Shown one piece after another: positions 17,226-26,492 of a stretch of DNA of 64,000 nucleotides. A model generated the notes under the pieces. That model did not search any database. It was not told the origin of the DNA and saw nothing but the letters and a program-made list of their open reading frames with translations. The position numbers and the translations under genes are program-made. Numbering within the stretch: position 1 is the first letter of the stretch; each line of letters starts with the position of its first letter. This DNA is from Mycobacterium celatum (GTDB lineage: Bacteria > Actinomycetota > Actinomycetes > Mycobacteriales > Mycobacteriaceae): the NCBI RefSeq assembly GCF_002101595.1, contig NZ_LQOM01000044.1, positions 38,679-102,678 of the forward strand, in the 5' to 3' direction.

Positions 17226-18742
17226 ACGAATTCCTTCGCTTTGGCCACCGCCGGCGCACCCACGCTGTAGCGATACACGTCGAGGTCGTAATGCCGGTTG
17301 TGCCAGTACATTTCGCCATGGGTTGACGGACGGAACGGTGAATCGCCGTGGCTGTTGAGGTAGTAGGTGTTCGACCCCGCGCATGTCGGGGTGAACAGGA
17401 AGTTCTTCTGCTGACGCCGCAGGCAGCTGCGGAAGTACTCGTCGTGTGCCTCTTGGCGGACCTCACATACGGTGGCGCCGCGGCGCTTGGTCTCCGCGAT
17501 GGCGCGGCTCAGGTGCGCCGAGGTGGCCTCGATCATCCACAGGTACGAGCCCAGCACGAATCCGTAGGGTCCGGTGATCGCGAACATATTCGGAAAGCCC
17601 GGCACCGAAACCCCTTGATACGCCTGGTATCTGTGCTCTTCCCAGAACTGTCCCAGTTCTACGCCGTCGCGGCCGACCACCGGGAAGGGCGGCACCGCCC
17701 CCTTGTCCCACAGCCGGAAGCCCGTCGCGCAGATCAAGACGTCGACCCGATGCTCGGCACCGTCGACGGTGCGCACGCCGTCGGTGGTGACGCGCTCGAT
17801 GGACTCGGTGACCAGGCTGACATCGTCGCGGTTGAAGGTCCGCAGATAGTCGTTGGACATCGACGGGCGTTTGCAGCCCAATCCGTACCGGGGGATCAGC
17901 TTTTCCCGGATCACCGGATCCTTGACCTGACTGCGCATCCAGCGCCGCACCGGTGCTTCGCCTAGTTGCCGGGTGGCATCGACCAGCCACCGCGGCCCGG
18001 CCCACAGCCCGCTCATGCCCAGCTCGGTCAGCGCGGTGCCGGCCATCCGGATGGTCGATCGAATCCACGGTTGGCTCATCAGCGCCCGGCCCAGCGGACC
18101 CACCGTGACATCCGGTTTGGGAAACACCCAGATCGGGGTTCGCTGGAACACGGTGAGGTGGCTGACGTCGTCGACAATCGCGGGCACCAGTTGCAGCGAC
18201 GTGGCTCCGGTGCCGATCACCGCGACCCGCTTGCCAGTCAGCTCCACGTCGTGATCCCACAGCGCCGTGTGCACCAGTGTGCCACCGAATTCGTCGAGGC
18301 TCGGGATGTCGGGCATCTTGGGGCGTTCCAATCCGCCCACCGCCATCACGACGAACCGTGCGGTCAGCTTCCGGTCGCCGTCGGTGGTCAGTCGCCACAG
18401 GCTGTGGGTCTCGTCGAAGGTTGCCGACGTGATCGTGGTGGACAGGCGCAATTTCTCGCGCAGGCCGTACTTGTCCACCATGTCGTCGGCGTAGTCGCGA
18501 AGTTCTGCTCCCGGAGTGAAGATCCGGGACCAGTCGCCGCGCTGCTCGTAGGAGAAGCTGTAGATGAAGGTCGGGATGTCGACTGCCACGCCCGGATACG
18601 TGTTCGCGTGCCAGGTGCCGCCGACCCGATCCCATTTGTCGGCGATGACGAAGTCGTGAATTCCTCGTCGCTGCAGGGCGATACCGGCTCCGATGCCGCC
18701 GAAGCCCGCCCCCACGACGACGACTTCGTAATCTGGGATCAT
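17222..18742 (-). CDS. Flavin-containing (Baeyer-Villiger-type) monooxygenase
   Basis: A 506-residue class B flavoprotein monooxygenase. The FAD motif GAGFGG is at residues 11-16, the Baeyer-Villiger signature FGGTLVHTALWD at 152-163, and the NADPH motif GTGATS at 177-182. Such enzymes insert oxygen next to a ketone to make esters or lactones. It starts 4 nt after the stop of the tandem hydrolase gene and overlaps the SDR start by 4 bp. Mycobacteria carry several paralogues; the substrate is not predictable here. Confidence 0.9.
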   Translation of the reverse strand: MIPDYEVVVVGAGFGGIGAGIALQRRGIHDFVIADKWDRVGGTWHANTYPGVAVDIPTFIYSFSYEQRGDWSRIFTPGAELRDYADDMVDKYGLREKLRLSTTITSATFDETHSLWRLTTDGDRKLTARFVVMAVGGLERPKMPDIPSLDEFGGTLVHTALWDHDVELTGKRVAVIGTGATSLQLVPAIVDDVSHLTVFQRTPIWVFPKPDVTVGPLGRALMSQPWIRSTIRMAGTALTELGMSGLWAGPRWLVDATRQLGEAPVRRWMRSQVKDPVIREKLIPRYGLGCKRPSMSNDYLRTFNRDDVSLVTESIERVTTDGVRTVDGAEHRVDVLICATGFRLWDKGAVPPFPVVGRDGVELGQFWEEHRYQAYQGVSVPGFPNMFAITGPYGFVLGSYLWMIEATSAHLSRAIAETKRRGATVCEVRQEAHDEYFRSCLRRQQKNFLFTPTCAGSNTYYLNSHGDSPFRPSTHGEMYWHNRHYDLDVYRYSVGAPAVAKAKEFV

Positions 18743-18746
18743 CGCT

Positions 18747-19634
18747 CTACTTGAGGTGGTCGACCAGGGCGCCTTCGGTGCCGAACAATTCCCGCCGCCA
18801 CCTTTCCAGCAGCTCGCTGGTGTCGATGTCGTCGGGGTGGAAACCCGGCCTCATGTACTTACGCAGATCCGCCATCAGGCCTTTCAACAGCGGCCCCCGA
18901 AAGACGCCGATCGTCTGGCGCAGCACCGTGATCGGGCGCCAGCCAGTGGGGTCCAACATGATCGACAGCGCCACGCCGCCCGTGACGACCGGGATGGTGA
19001 GGACGTAGATCACCGCCATCACCCCGATGCGGATCCACTCCGGTCCGCCGACCGCGCGGTAGACGTCGAACGCCACCGACTTGTGTTCCAGCTCCTCGAT
19101 GGCGTGCCAATTGAGCAGGTGGCGTACCTCGGGATCGCCTGGGATCGCCTGCATTTCGTCGGTCAGCATGCGCTGCGCTAGTGTCGCGGTGTAGTGCTCG
19201 GCCGCCGCCGTCATCGCCAAATGCAGATAGCCCGGCAACCGGTTCTCATAACGCAGCAGCAGTTTGTGGCGCCTGCTGTCGTGGTCGAACATGAACAGGC
19301 GGACCAAGGGATAGCCCTTTGCGACCAGTTGCTCGTTGAGCCGCCGGTGCTCTTGACCGTGCACCGACTCCTGGCCGATGAATCCGGCGACTCTTTTCTT
19401 GAGCACAGGATCGGTCACCTGATCGGCGAAGCGGCGCACCGACCTGATGAACCCCTCCTCGCCGGGCGGGAATATCGCCGACAGCAGCGCGGTCAGGTGG
19501 CTGAGCACGATGTCGCCCTCGACGAAGTGACGCTTCATCGGCTGCGGGTCGCCGAAGCGGAACCGGATGCGACGCACCGGGGGATACGTTCTGGCGGAAA
19601 CGCTTTCGACTGTCGCCCGCTGTACAGCACCCAT
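18747..19634 (-). CDS. Ferritin-like 'metal-dependent hydrolase' family protein, copy 1
   Basis: A 295-residue member of the PF10118 'predicted metal-dependent hydrolase' family. Two paired motifs look like carboxylate-histidine metal ligands: GQESVHGQEHRRLNE near residues 95-109 and NWHAIEELEHKSVAFDVY near residues 170-187, followed by hydrophobic helices. The spacing recalls a four-helix di-metal site. ATG 19634 has an AAGGAGAAG ribosome site. It is a close tandem paralogue of the next gene, with the same ending of the type LVDHLK. The family's reaction is not established; a role with the neighbouring monooxygenase is inference. Confidence 0.8.
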   Translation of the reverse strand: MGAVQRATVESVSARTYPPVRRIRFRFGDPQPMKRHFVEGDIVLSHLTALLSAIFPPGEEGFIRSVRRFADQVTDPVLKKRVAGFIGQESVHGQEHRRLNEQLVAKGYPLVRLFMFDHDSRRHKLLLRYENRLPGYLHLAMTAAAEHYTATLAQRMLTDEMQAIPGDPEVRHLLNWHAIEELEHKSVAFDVYRAVGGPEWIRIGVMAVIYVLTIPVVTGGVALSIMLDPTGWRPITVLRQTIGVFRGPLLKGLMADLRKYMRPGFHPDDIDTSELLERWRRELFGTEGALVDHLK

Positions 19635-19651
19635 GACGATCTTCTCCTTGG

Positions 19652-20509
19652 TTACTTCAGGTGGTCGACGAGAACGCCCTCGGAGCCGAAGAGTTCCTCG
19701 CGCCACTGCTCCAAAAGTGCTGTGGTGTCGATGTCGTCGGGGTGGAAGCCCGGACGCAGGTATTTCGCGAGCTGGCCGATCAAGCCTTTGAAGAACGGAC
19801 CGCGGTACAGGTCGTAGGCCTCGCGGAGCAACCGCAGCGGGTGCCGCCGTGCGATCGGGTCGCGCGCCAGCCCGATCGTCAGCAAGACGGTGGTAAGCGG
19901 AATCATCACCGCAAGCAGTACGGCCATCACGGTGATGCGGACGCGTTCGGAGCCGCCGACCGCGCGATACACGTCGAACGCCACGGACTTGTGTTCCAAC
20001 TCTTCGAGGGCATGCCAGTTCAGCAGGTTCCACACTTCCGCGTCACCCGGAATCGCCTGAACCTCAGGGCTGGACAACACCCGTTCGGCAAGCACCGCCG
20101 TATAATGTTCGGCGGCGGCGGTCAGCGCCAGGTGCCGTCGGCCACCCAACCACTCTTCGAACCGAAGCCGCTTGTCCCTCAACGACTCCGAGTCCCACCA
20201 CCCGATCGGGTAGCCCATCTCGATGAGCTTCTCGTTGAGCCGGCGATGCTCCTGACCATGCGTGGATTCCTGGCCGATGAAGCCGCTGACCCGTTTCTTC
20301 AGCACCGGATCCGTGATGCGGTCGGAGTACCGGCGCACCGATCGGATGAATGCCTCCTCGCCCGGCGGGAACGACCCCGACAGCCCGGCCACGAAGTGGC
20401 TGAACACCATGTCGTTGTTGACGAAGTACTTGCCGTATGTCTCGTCCTCGCCGAATCGGAAGCGGATCCGCCTCGTTGCCGGATAACTGAACCGTGTCGC
20501 GCTCGCCAT
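19652..20509 (-). CDS. Ferritin-like 'metal-dependent hydrolase' family protein, copy 2
   Basis: A 285-residue paralogue of the adjacent gene, sharing the motifs SFPPGEEAFIRSVRRYSD, GQESTHGQEHRRLNEK and NWHALEELEHKSVAFDVYRA. It lies 17 nt upstream of copy 1 in the same operon. The two differ mostly in the N-terminal 30 residues and the membrane-like segment after the second motif. Tandem retention of both copies suggests a heteromer or different substrates, which is inference. The start ATG 20509 follows the AGTAC-rich control region. Confidence 0.8.
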   Translation of the reverse strand: MASATRFSYPATRRIRFRFGEDETYGKYFVNNDMVFSHFVAGLSGSFPPGEEAFIRSVRRYSDRITDPVLKKRVSGFIGQESTHGQEHRRLNEKLIEMGYPIGWWDSESLRDKRLRFEEWLGGRRHLALTAAAEHYTAVLAERVLSSPEVQAIPGDAEVWNLLNWHALEELEHKSVAFDVYRAVGGSERVRITVMAVLLAVMIPLTTVLLTIGLARDPIARRHPLRLLREAYDLYRGPFFKGLIGQLAKYLRPGFHPDDIDTTALLEQWREELFGSEGVLVDHLK

Positions 20510-20537
20510 GACTCCGATGGCCTTTCTCCGAACGTTC

Positions 20538-20580
20538 AGTACCTAGTACTGCTAGTACTATGTGCCTGTCGTCACAGTAC
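20538..20580. promoter_or_regulatory. Cluster of AGTAC boxes upstream of the hydrolase operon
   Basis: Four AGTAC boxes lie within 43 bp, starting at 20538, 20545, 20554 and 20576. The central pair forms TAGTACTGCTAGTACTA (20544-20560), where each AGTACT is itself a palindrome. The position 30-60 nt upstream of the hydrolase start and just downstream of the tetR gene suits an operator for that TetR. Not tested. Confidence 0.5.
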
Positions 20581-20614
20581 CGCGCGCCAACGACGGCCCG
20601 CAAGAGTCGGAGCG

Positions 20615-21334
20615 CTAGGACAGTTTTTCGTCCGGATCCAGGGCCAGCCCACGCGCGGCGGCGGTCGCAGACAACGCGCCCCACAGGAACGTGGTCAGCT
20701 GCTCGACGAGCTCGGCCTTGCTGATCGTCGGCTCGTTCAGCCAGCGCAGCACACCGAGCGCCACCCCGCCCAGCAAAGCATCGACGGCGTATTGGAGATC
20801 GTCGGCCCGCCCGCCGCGGGCTCGCACAATGCCCGCCACCACCTCGGTGGTGGCATTGGCCAGCGGCCTGCCTCCCTCGATCAACGCCTCGGTCGAGCGG
20901 CGCTCGGTGAACTGGGACCCCACCAGGAAGCGGAACAGATTCGGTCGCTCGTCGACCAGGTCGATATAGGTGGACACGGCCGAGCGGACCAGCTCCAGCG
21001 CCGTGCCGGCCTCACTGAACCGGGGCACCACACGCTCGAGCACCATCGCTTGCACTCGTTCGCCGACCGCGCTGAACAACGTGTCCTTGTCGGCGAAGAA
21101 CCGGTAGAGCTTCGGCCGGGGCACGCCGGCAGTGCGCACCACGTCGTCGATGGACAGGTCCGGGCCGTATTCCTCGATCGCCCGCAACGTCGCCTCGACC
21201 AACTCGGCCCGCACCGCAGCGCGGTGCTCACGCCAGCGGTCGGCTCTGGCGTCGCCGGTCAGTTCGGGCAACCGCCCACCAAGAGCCTCGGTCGACACCA
21301 GCCAATGGTATCCGCAGGCCGTGCTGAACAGCAC
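20615..21334 (-). CDS. TetR family transcriptional regulator
   Basis: A regulator of up to 239 residues. The helix-turn-helix is in LVEATLRAIEEYGPDLSIDD plus VVRTAGVPRPKLYRFFADKD, near residues 45-84, followed by a divergent ligand-binding domain. ATG 21334 is the longest start; GTG 21298 (residue 13) is an alternative that gives a more typical N-terminus. It reads in the same direction as the hydrolase-monooxygenase-SDR genes, with a 105-bp gap holding the AGTAC boxes, and probably controls them. Confidence 0.85.
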   Translation of the reverse strand: MLFSTACGYHWLVSTEALGGRLPELTGDARADRWREHRAAVRAELVEATLRAIEEYGPDLSIDDVVRTAGVPRPKLYRFFADKDTLFSAVGERVQAMVLERVVPRFSEAGTALELVRSAVSTYIDLVDERPNLFRFLVGSQFTERRSTEALIEGGRPLANATTEVVAGIVRARGGRADDLQYAVDALLGGVALGVLRWLNEPTISKAELVEQLTTFLWGALSATAAARGLALDPDEKLS

Positions 21335-21456
21335 GTACTGAAGTTGCGGCGGGCCGAAACGCCCGGTCGTTCATCCTCGAAACGCCTAGTGTTGTCGGTA
21401 GGCTCGGCGTTCTGTTGCAGGGCAGTGACGCAGGTATGCGACGGAAGGTGGTCTGC

Positions 21457-22563
21457 GTGAAGGTCAAGCGATGTAGCGTCGCGATGTGCCTGTTGGCCGC
21501 GAGCGCACTGGTGTTCTCGGCGTGCGGTGGTCACCACTCCTCGACGCCGTCCAGCGCCACGGCGGTGCCCGTGCAGTGCGGCGGCAAACAGAAGCTCAAG
21601 GCCAGCGGTTCGACCGCGCAAAAGAACGCCATAGAACAATTCGTCTACGCCTACATTCGGGCGTGCCCGGGCCACACACTCGACTACGACGCCAATGGCT
21701 CCGGCAAAGGCGTGGAGCAGTTCGTCAGCAACATCACCGACTTGGGCGGCTCCGACAAGCCGCTGGACCCAACCAAGGGGGAGACCGACAGCGCCCAGCA
21801 GCGATGCGGCTCGCCGGCCTGGGACCTGCCGGCGGTGTTCGGCCCGATCGCCATCACCTACAACGTCAACAACGTCAGTTCGCTCAACCTGGATGCGCCG
21901 ACCACGGCAAAGATCTTCAACGGCGGAATCACGATGTGGAACGATCCGGCGATCGCCGGGCTCAACAAAGGCACCAATCTGCCTGCGACACCGATCAACG
22001 TCGTGTTCCGCAGCGACAAGTCCGGTACCACCTACAACTTCCAGTCGTACCTCGACGCCGCATCCGACGGCGCGTGGGGCAAAGGCGCCAGCGAGACGTT
22101 CAACGGCGGTGTCGGCCAGGGCGCCGTCGGCAACGACGGCACCTCGCTGGCGCTGAAGAGCACCGACGGGTCGATCACCTACAACGAATGGTCGTATGCG
22201 GTGGGCCACCAATTGAACATGGCGCAGATCATCACGTCGGCCGGCCCGGATCCGGTGACGATCACCACCGAATCGGTCGGCAAGACGATCGCCGGGGCCC
22301 GGTTCAAAGGACAGGGCAACGATCTGGTGGTCGACACGTCGTCGTTTTACAAGCCGACCCAGTCCGGCGCGTACCCGCTGGTGCTGGCGACCTACGAGAT
22401 CGTCTGCTCGAAGTACCCCGATCCCGCGACGGGCACGGCGGTAAAGGCGTTCATGCAGGCCACAATTGGGTCGGGGCAAGAAGGATTGGATCAGTACGGA
22501 TACATTCCGCTGCCGAGTTCGTTCCAATCGAAACTCGAGACGGCAGTGAATGCCATCTCGTGA
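21457..22563 (+). CDS. pstS2: Phosphate-binding lipoprotein PstS (PstS2-like)
   Basis: A 368-residue substrate-binding lipoprotein. The signal peptide ends in the lipobox FSAC with lipidated Cys23, and the mature part has the PstS phosphate-contact segments KASGSTAQKNA, NGSGKGVEQF, SDKSGTTYNF and GSITYNEWS. The frame is open to TTG 21415; GTG 21457 is preferred because GGAAGG lies 8 nt upstream and the signal peptide then begins properly (VKVKRCSVAMC). It is followed after 22 nt by pknD, the same order as pstS2-pknD in M. tuberculosis. It delivers phosphate to a PstCAB transporter. Confidence 0.92.
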   Translation: MKVKRCSVAMCLLAASALVFSACGGHHSSTPSSATAVPVQCGGKQKLKASGSTAQKNAIEQFVYAYIRACPGHTLDYDANGSGKGVEQFVSNITDLGGSDKPLDPTKGETDSAQQRCGSPAWDLPAVFGPIAITYNVNNVSSLNLDAPTTAKIFNGGITMWNDPAIAGLNKGTNLPATPINVVFRSDKSGTTYNFQSYLDAASDGAWGKGASETFNGGVGQGAVGNDGTSLALKSTDGSITYNEWSYAVGHQLNMAQIITSAGPDPVTITTESVGKTIAGARFKGQGNDLVVDTSSFYKPTQSGAYPLVLATYEIVCSKYPDPATGTAVKAFMQATIGSGQEGLDQYGYIPLPSSFQSKLETAVNAIS

Positions 22564-22585
22564 TTGACCGAAGGGAGCGTCGACG

Positions 22586-24547
22586 GTGAGCGAGCCAGGT
22601 TCGCGGGTGGGGACGTGGTTTGGCCCCTACCAGCTGAGGCGGCTGCTGGGGCGCGGCGGCATGGGCGAGGTCTACGAGGCCGAGGACACCCGTAAGCACC
22701 GGGTGGTAGCGCTGAAGCTGATCTCGTCCCAATTCTCCGGCAACCCGGAGTTTCGCGCGCGGATGCAGCGCGAGGCCGACACCGCGGGCCGGCTGACCGA
22801 GCCGCACGTCGTGCCGATTCACGACTACGGCGAGATCAACGGCCAGTTCTACGTGGACATGCGGCTGATCGAAGGCACCTCGCTGCGCGCCCTGCTGGCA
22901 CGTAACGGGCCGCTGAGTCCGGCACGGGCGGTGGCGATCGTGAGCCAGGTCGCGTCCGCGCTGGACGCCGCCCACGCCGCCGGCGTGGCCCACCGCGACG
23001 TCAAACCGGAAAACATTCTGATCACCGGCAACGACTTCGCCTACCTGGTGGATTTCGGAATTGCCCGCGCCGCAACCGATCCCGGGCTGACCCAGACCGG
23101 CACTGCGATCGGAACCTACAACTACATGGCCCCGGAACGGTTTTCCGGCAACGAGGTCACCTACCGGTCCGACATCTATGCGTTGGCCTGCGTGTTGGCC
23201 GAGTGTTTGACAGGGGCACCGCCGTACCGGGTGGACAGCATCGAACAGCTGATCGCAGCGCATCTGATGCAGCCCGCTCCGCGGCCCAGCCAGCTGCGGC
23301 CCGCCGAGGTGCCGGCCGCCCTGGACGAGGTGATCGCCAAGGGCATGGCCAAAAACCCGGAGGACCGCTATCGCAGCGCGGGGGACCTGGCCGTGGCCGC
23401 CCACAACGCCCTAACCACCACCGACCAGCACCAGGCCACCTCAATTCTCAAGCAAGGCGAGGATGCCACGCTGCTGGGCAGCGCCGCCGATCCGCGGGTG
23501 GCCGGTTTCCGCGACCATTCCACCGGCTCGGGTCCCCGCCCCGACACCTGGACCCAGCCGGCGTGGACACCGCCCCCCGACACCGGCAGCCGCTGGCAGA
23601 GCCAACCCGCCGTCGCGCCTGCGGGCAGCGCTGCGCGCGCACCCGACTTCACCAAGGCGCCCGAAGCCGAAGACCACCGCAGGCGCTGGGCCATCCTCGG
23701 CGCTATCGCACTCGTGGTCGTCGGCGTCCTGGTGGCCGTCGCAATCGTGGTGTTCGGGCCGTCGCACCCCTCGCAGAACGCGGGCGGGCAAACTGTGCTG
23801 CCGTTCAACGGCCTGAACTTCCGCCTCTCTCCGGGCGGGGTGGCGCTGGACAAATCCGGCAACGTGTATGTCACCAACCAGGGCATGTACGGCAGGGTGG
23901 TCAAGTTGGCTCCGGGCTCCGACAAGCCGGCCGTGCTGCCTTTCACCGGCCTCTACGAGCCGCAGAGTGTGGCCGTGGACGCCAACGGCACGGTGTACGT
24001 CAGCGACTTCAACAACCGGGTGGTGAAGCTGGACGCCGGGTCGAACAACCAGACGCAGCTGCCGTTCAACGGCCTCAATTACCCCGAGGGACTGGCGGTC
24101 GATGGCAACGGCGCCGTGTACGTCGCCGACCGCGGCAACAACCGGGTGGTGAAGCTGGACGCCGGGTCGAGCAACCCCACCGACCTGCCATTCAACGACC
24201 TCGATCACCCCGACGGCGTCGCAGTCGACACCGCCGGCAACGTCTATGTCACCGACTCCGACAACAACCGGGTGGTGAAGCTGGACGCCGGGTCGACCAA
24301 CCAGACCGAGCTGCCGTTCACCGGCTTGTCGGTGCCCTGGGGCATCGCGGTCGACGACACGGGCACCGTCTACGTGACCGAGCACGACAACAGCCAGGTG
24401 GTGAAGTTGGCTCCGGGCGCCGATAAGCCCGCCGTGCTGCCCTTCAACGGGCTTAACACACCGCTGGATGTGGCGGTCGACAAGGACCACAACCTCTACA
24501 TCGCCGACCGCGGCAACGACCGGGTGGTGAAGCTGCCGCCGACCTGA
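22586..24547 (+). CDS. pknD: Receptor-type serine/threonine protein kinase PknD with NHL beta-propeller
   Basis: A 653-residue membrane kinase. The kinase domain (about residues 15-280) has LGRGGMGEVYEAED, catalytic Lys44, HRD at 136-138, DFG at 156-158 and an APE motif. A Pro/Ser-rich linker runs to about residue 366, one transmembrane helix spans about 368-390, and a six-bladed NHL propeller (about 405-653) lies outside the cell. Three blades share AACAACCGGG starts at 24011, 24137 and 24263, exactly 126 bp (42 residues) apart. GTG 22586 has an AAGGGAG ribosome site. Linkage to pst genes suggests sensing or regulation tied to phosphate uptake. Confidence 0.95.
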   Translation: MSEPGSRVGTWFGPYQLRRLLGRGGMGEVYEAEDTRKHRVVALKLISSQFSGNPEFRARMQREADTAGRLTEPHVVPIHDYGEINGQFYVDMRLIEGTSLRALLARNGPLSPARAVAIVSQVASALDAAHAAGVAHRDVKPENILITGNDFAYLVDFGIARAATDPGLTQTGTAIGTYNYMAPERFSGNEVTYRSDIYALACVLAECLTGAPPYRVDSIEQLIAAHLMQPAPRPSQLRPAEVPAALDEVIAKGMAKNPEDRYRSAGDLAVAAHNALTTTDQHQATSILKQGEDATLLGSAADPRVAGFRDHSTGSGPRPDTWTQPAWTPPPDTGSRWQSQPAVAPAGSAARAPDFTKAPEAEDHRRRWAILGAIALVVVGVLVAVAIVVFGPSHPSQNAGGQTVLPFNGLNFRLSPGGVALDKSGNVYVTNQGMYGRVVKLAPGSDKPAVLPFTGLYEPQSVAVDANGTVYVSDFNNRVVKLDAGSNNQTQLPFNGLNYPEGLAVDGNGAVYVADRGNNRVVKLDAGSSNPTDLPFNDLDHPDGVAVDTAGNVYVTDSDNNRVVKLDAGSTNQTELPFTGLSVPWGIAVDDTGTVYVTEHDNSQVVKLAPGADKPAVLPFNGLNTPLDVAVDKDHNLYIADRGNDRVVKLPPT

Positions 24548-24561
24548 TCTGTCGACGGTCT

Positions 24562-24576
24562 GCGGCGGGTCGCCGC
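24562..24576. terminator. Short hairpin between pknD and pstA1
   Basis: GCGGCG-GGT-CGCCGC forms a 6-bp all-GC stem with a 3-nt loop in the 35-bp space between the converging pknD and pstA1 genes. It could end transcripts from both sides. There is no T-tract. Confidence 0.45.
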
Positions 24577-24582
24577 CGAGGT

Positions 24583-25488
24583 CTAGCGCCGGCGGGCGGC
24601 CAGCAGGCGGGTGGCCGCCGCGGGGATCAGGTTGACGACGACCACCACGATGATCAGGGTCAGCGCCGCACCCCAAACCCGCAGGAAGCCGGCGTGTTCG
24701 GGATTGTCGAGCTCGGTGTAGATCAACAGCGGCAGCGAGGCCATGTTGCCGTTGAACATGTCGTAGTTGATCGAGCGGCTGTAGCCGACCAGCACCAGCA
24801 CCGGCGCCGTTTCGCCGATGATGCGTGCGATCGAGAGCAGGATCCCGGAGATGATGCCCGGCAGCGCGACCGGGAACACGATCCGCACGATCGTCTTCCA
24901 TTTCGCAATGCCCAACGCGTAGCTGGCTTCTCGCAATTCGTCGGGCACCAGCTTGAGCATCTCCTCGCATGAGCGCACCACGATCGGCAACATCAGTAGG
25001 ACCAACGCCAGCGACACGGCGAAGCCGCACTGCTCGAATCCCAGGGTGGCGATCCACAGCGCGAAGATGAACAGCGCCGCGACAATCGAGGGCACCCCGG
25101 CAAGGACGTCGACCATGAAAGTGGTCAACCGGGTCAGCCGATCGGGTCCGTATTCGGCCAGATACACCGCGACCATCAATCCCAGCGGCACGGCCAGGAC
25201 GGCGGCCACCGCAGCCTGCGCCAGGGTCCCGTACAGCGCGTGATAGACACCGCCCGCGAATTGTTCCGGCATCACGCCGCGCAACGAGTGGGTCCACCAC
25301 CCGGACCGGGTGACCGCATACCAGCCTCTGGCGATGACGACCCACAACACCCAGACCAGCGGGACCAGCGCAACCACGAACGAAGCGAGGAAAAGTGTTG
25401 TCGCGACCTGGTTTTTGATCCGCCGCCCGATGCTAATGTGGCGAAACGCGCTCTGCTTGACCGGTCGGTCGAGCGTGCCTGTGCTCAT
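24583..25488 (-). CDS. pstA1: Phosphate ABC transporter permease PstA
   Basis: A 301-residue inner-membrane permease with six hydrophobic helices. The EAA-type coupling loop reads ELREASYALGIAKWKTIVRI near residues 183-202, which contacts the ATPase PstB. It starts 7 nt after the pstC stop, as in M. tuberculosis pstS3-pstC2-pstA1. No pstB lies in the window, so the ATPase must be encoded elsewhere. Confidence 0.94.
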   Translation of the reverse strand: MSTGTLDRPVKQSAFRHISIGRRIKNQVATTLFLASFVVALVPLVWVLWVVIARGWYAVTRSGWWTHSLRGVMPEQFAGGVYHALYGTLAQAAVAAVLAVPLGLMVAVYLAEYGPDRLTRLTTFMVDVLAGVPSIVAALFIFALWIATLGFEQCGFAVSLALVLLMLPIVVRSCEEMLKLVPDELREASYALGIAKWKTIVRIVFPVALPGIISGILLSIARIIGETAPVLVLVGYSRSINYDMFNGNMASLPLLIYTELDNPEHAGFLRVWGAALTLIIVVVVVNLIPAAATRLLAARRR

Positions 25489-25495
25489 TACGCGT

Positions 25496-26479
25496 TCACC
25501 CGTTGACCTTTCCGCCGGCGATCGCGCGGGCGGCGGCGTTGACCAGGAAGGTCAGCACGAACAGCACGAATCCGGCGGCAATGTAGGCCCCGGTGGGCAG
25601 CGGTTCACTGAATTCGGTTGCGGCCGAGGCGATCTTGGAGGCAAAGGTGTAACCGCCGTCGAACAGTGACCAATTGCCCGGCTGGGCGGCCGCGCGCAGG
25701 ATGATCAGCACCGCCACGGTTTCGCCCAGCGCGCGGCCCAAACCGAGCATCGACGCGGCGATGACACCGCTGCGGCCGAACGGGAAGACGGTCATGCGGA
25801 TCACCTCCCACTTGGTCGCGCCCAGCGCCTGCGCCGCCTCGATTTGCGGATGCGGCGCCTGCCGGAACACTTCTCGCGACACCGACGAGATGATCGGCAG
25901 GATCATCACCGCAAGCACGACACCCGCGGTGAATACGGTGCCGCCACCGACCAATGACACGTTGCCCTTCTTGAACAGGAACAACCAGCCCAGGTCCCGG
26001 TTGAGCAACAGCTCGAACGGCTCGAGCTGCGGCGCCAGCACGAAAATTCCCCACAGCCCGAAGATGATCGAGGGCACCGCGGCCAGCAGATCGATCATCG
26101 CGCCGAACGGACGCGACAACTGTGCTGGCGCGTACTGGGTGAGGAACACCGCAATCCCGACTGCCACCGGCACCGCCAACACCAGAGCGAACAACGAACT
26201 CAGCAACGTGACCATGAACAGATCACGGATACCGAACGCCAGATTCTCGGGGTCTGTGGTGTCGAATTGGGCGCTGGTGAAGAAATTCGTGTGGTTCGCG
26301 CGCAGCGACGGGACGGCGTGGATCAGCAGGAATATCGCGATCAACACGATGGCGATCACGACCGTCAAACCTGCGGCGACGGCGACCGACTTGAACAGCC
26401 GGTCGCCGCGCCGAGCAGCCTCCACACTGGTCACCGTCGACTCCGGCGTGCCGGGACGCGGCGGTGATCGTCGGGCCAT
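25496..26479 (-). CDS. pstC2: Phosphate ABC transporter permease PstC
   Basis: A 327-residue permease. An N-terminal cytoplasmic segment of about 30 residues precedes the first helix (VAVAAGLTVVIAIVLIAIFL), and the coupling loop is PQIEAAQALGATKWEVIRMT. It pairs with PstA in the PstSCAB phosphate importer. ATG 26479 lies 13 nt after the pstS3 stop. Confidence 0.94.
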   Translation of the reverse strand: MARRSPPRPGTPESTVTSVEAARRGDRLFKSVAVAAGLTVVIAIVLIAIFLLIHAVPSLRANHTNFFTSAQFDTTDPENLAFGIRDLFMVTLLSSLFALVLAVPVAVGIAVFLTQYAPAQLSRPFGAMIDLLAAVPSIIFGLWGIFVLAPQLEPFELLLNRDLGWLFLFKKGNVSLVGGGTVFTAGVVLAVMILPIISSVSREVFRQAPHPQIEAAQALGATKWEVIRMTVFPFGRSGVIAASMLGLGRALGETVAVLIILRAAAQPGNWSLFDGGYTFASKIASAATEFSEPLPTGAYIAAGFVLFVLTFLVNAAARAIAGGKVNG

Positions 26480-26492
26480 GAATGCCGAAAGA

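Noticed and set aside
24011..24290. Tandem DNA repeats of 126 bp
   Set aside because: They are explained by the 42-residue NHL blades of PknD, so they are not an independent repeat element.
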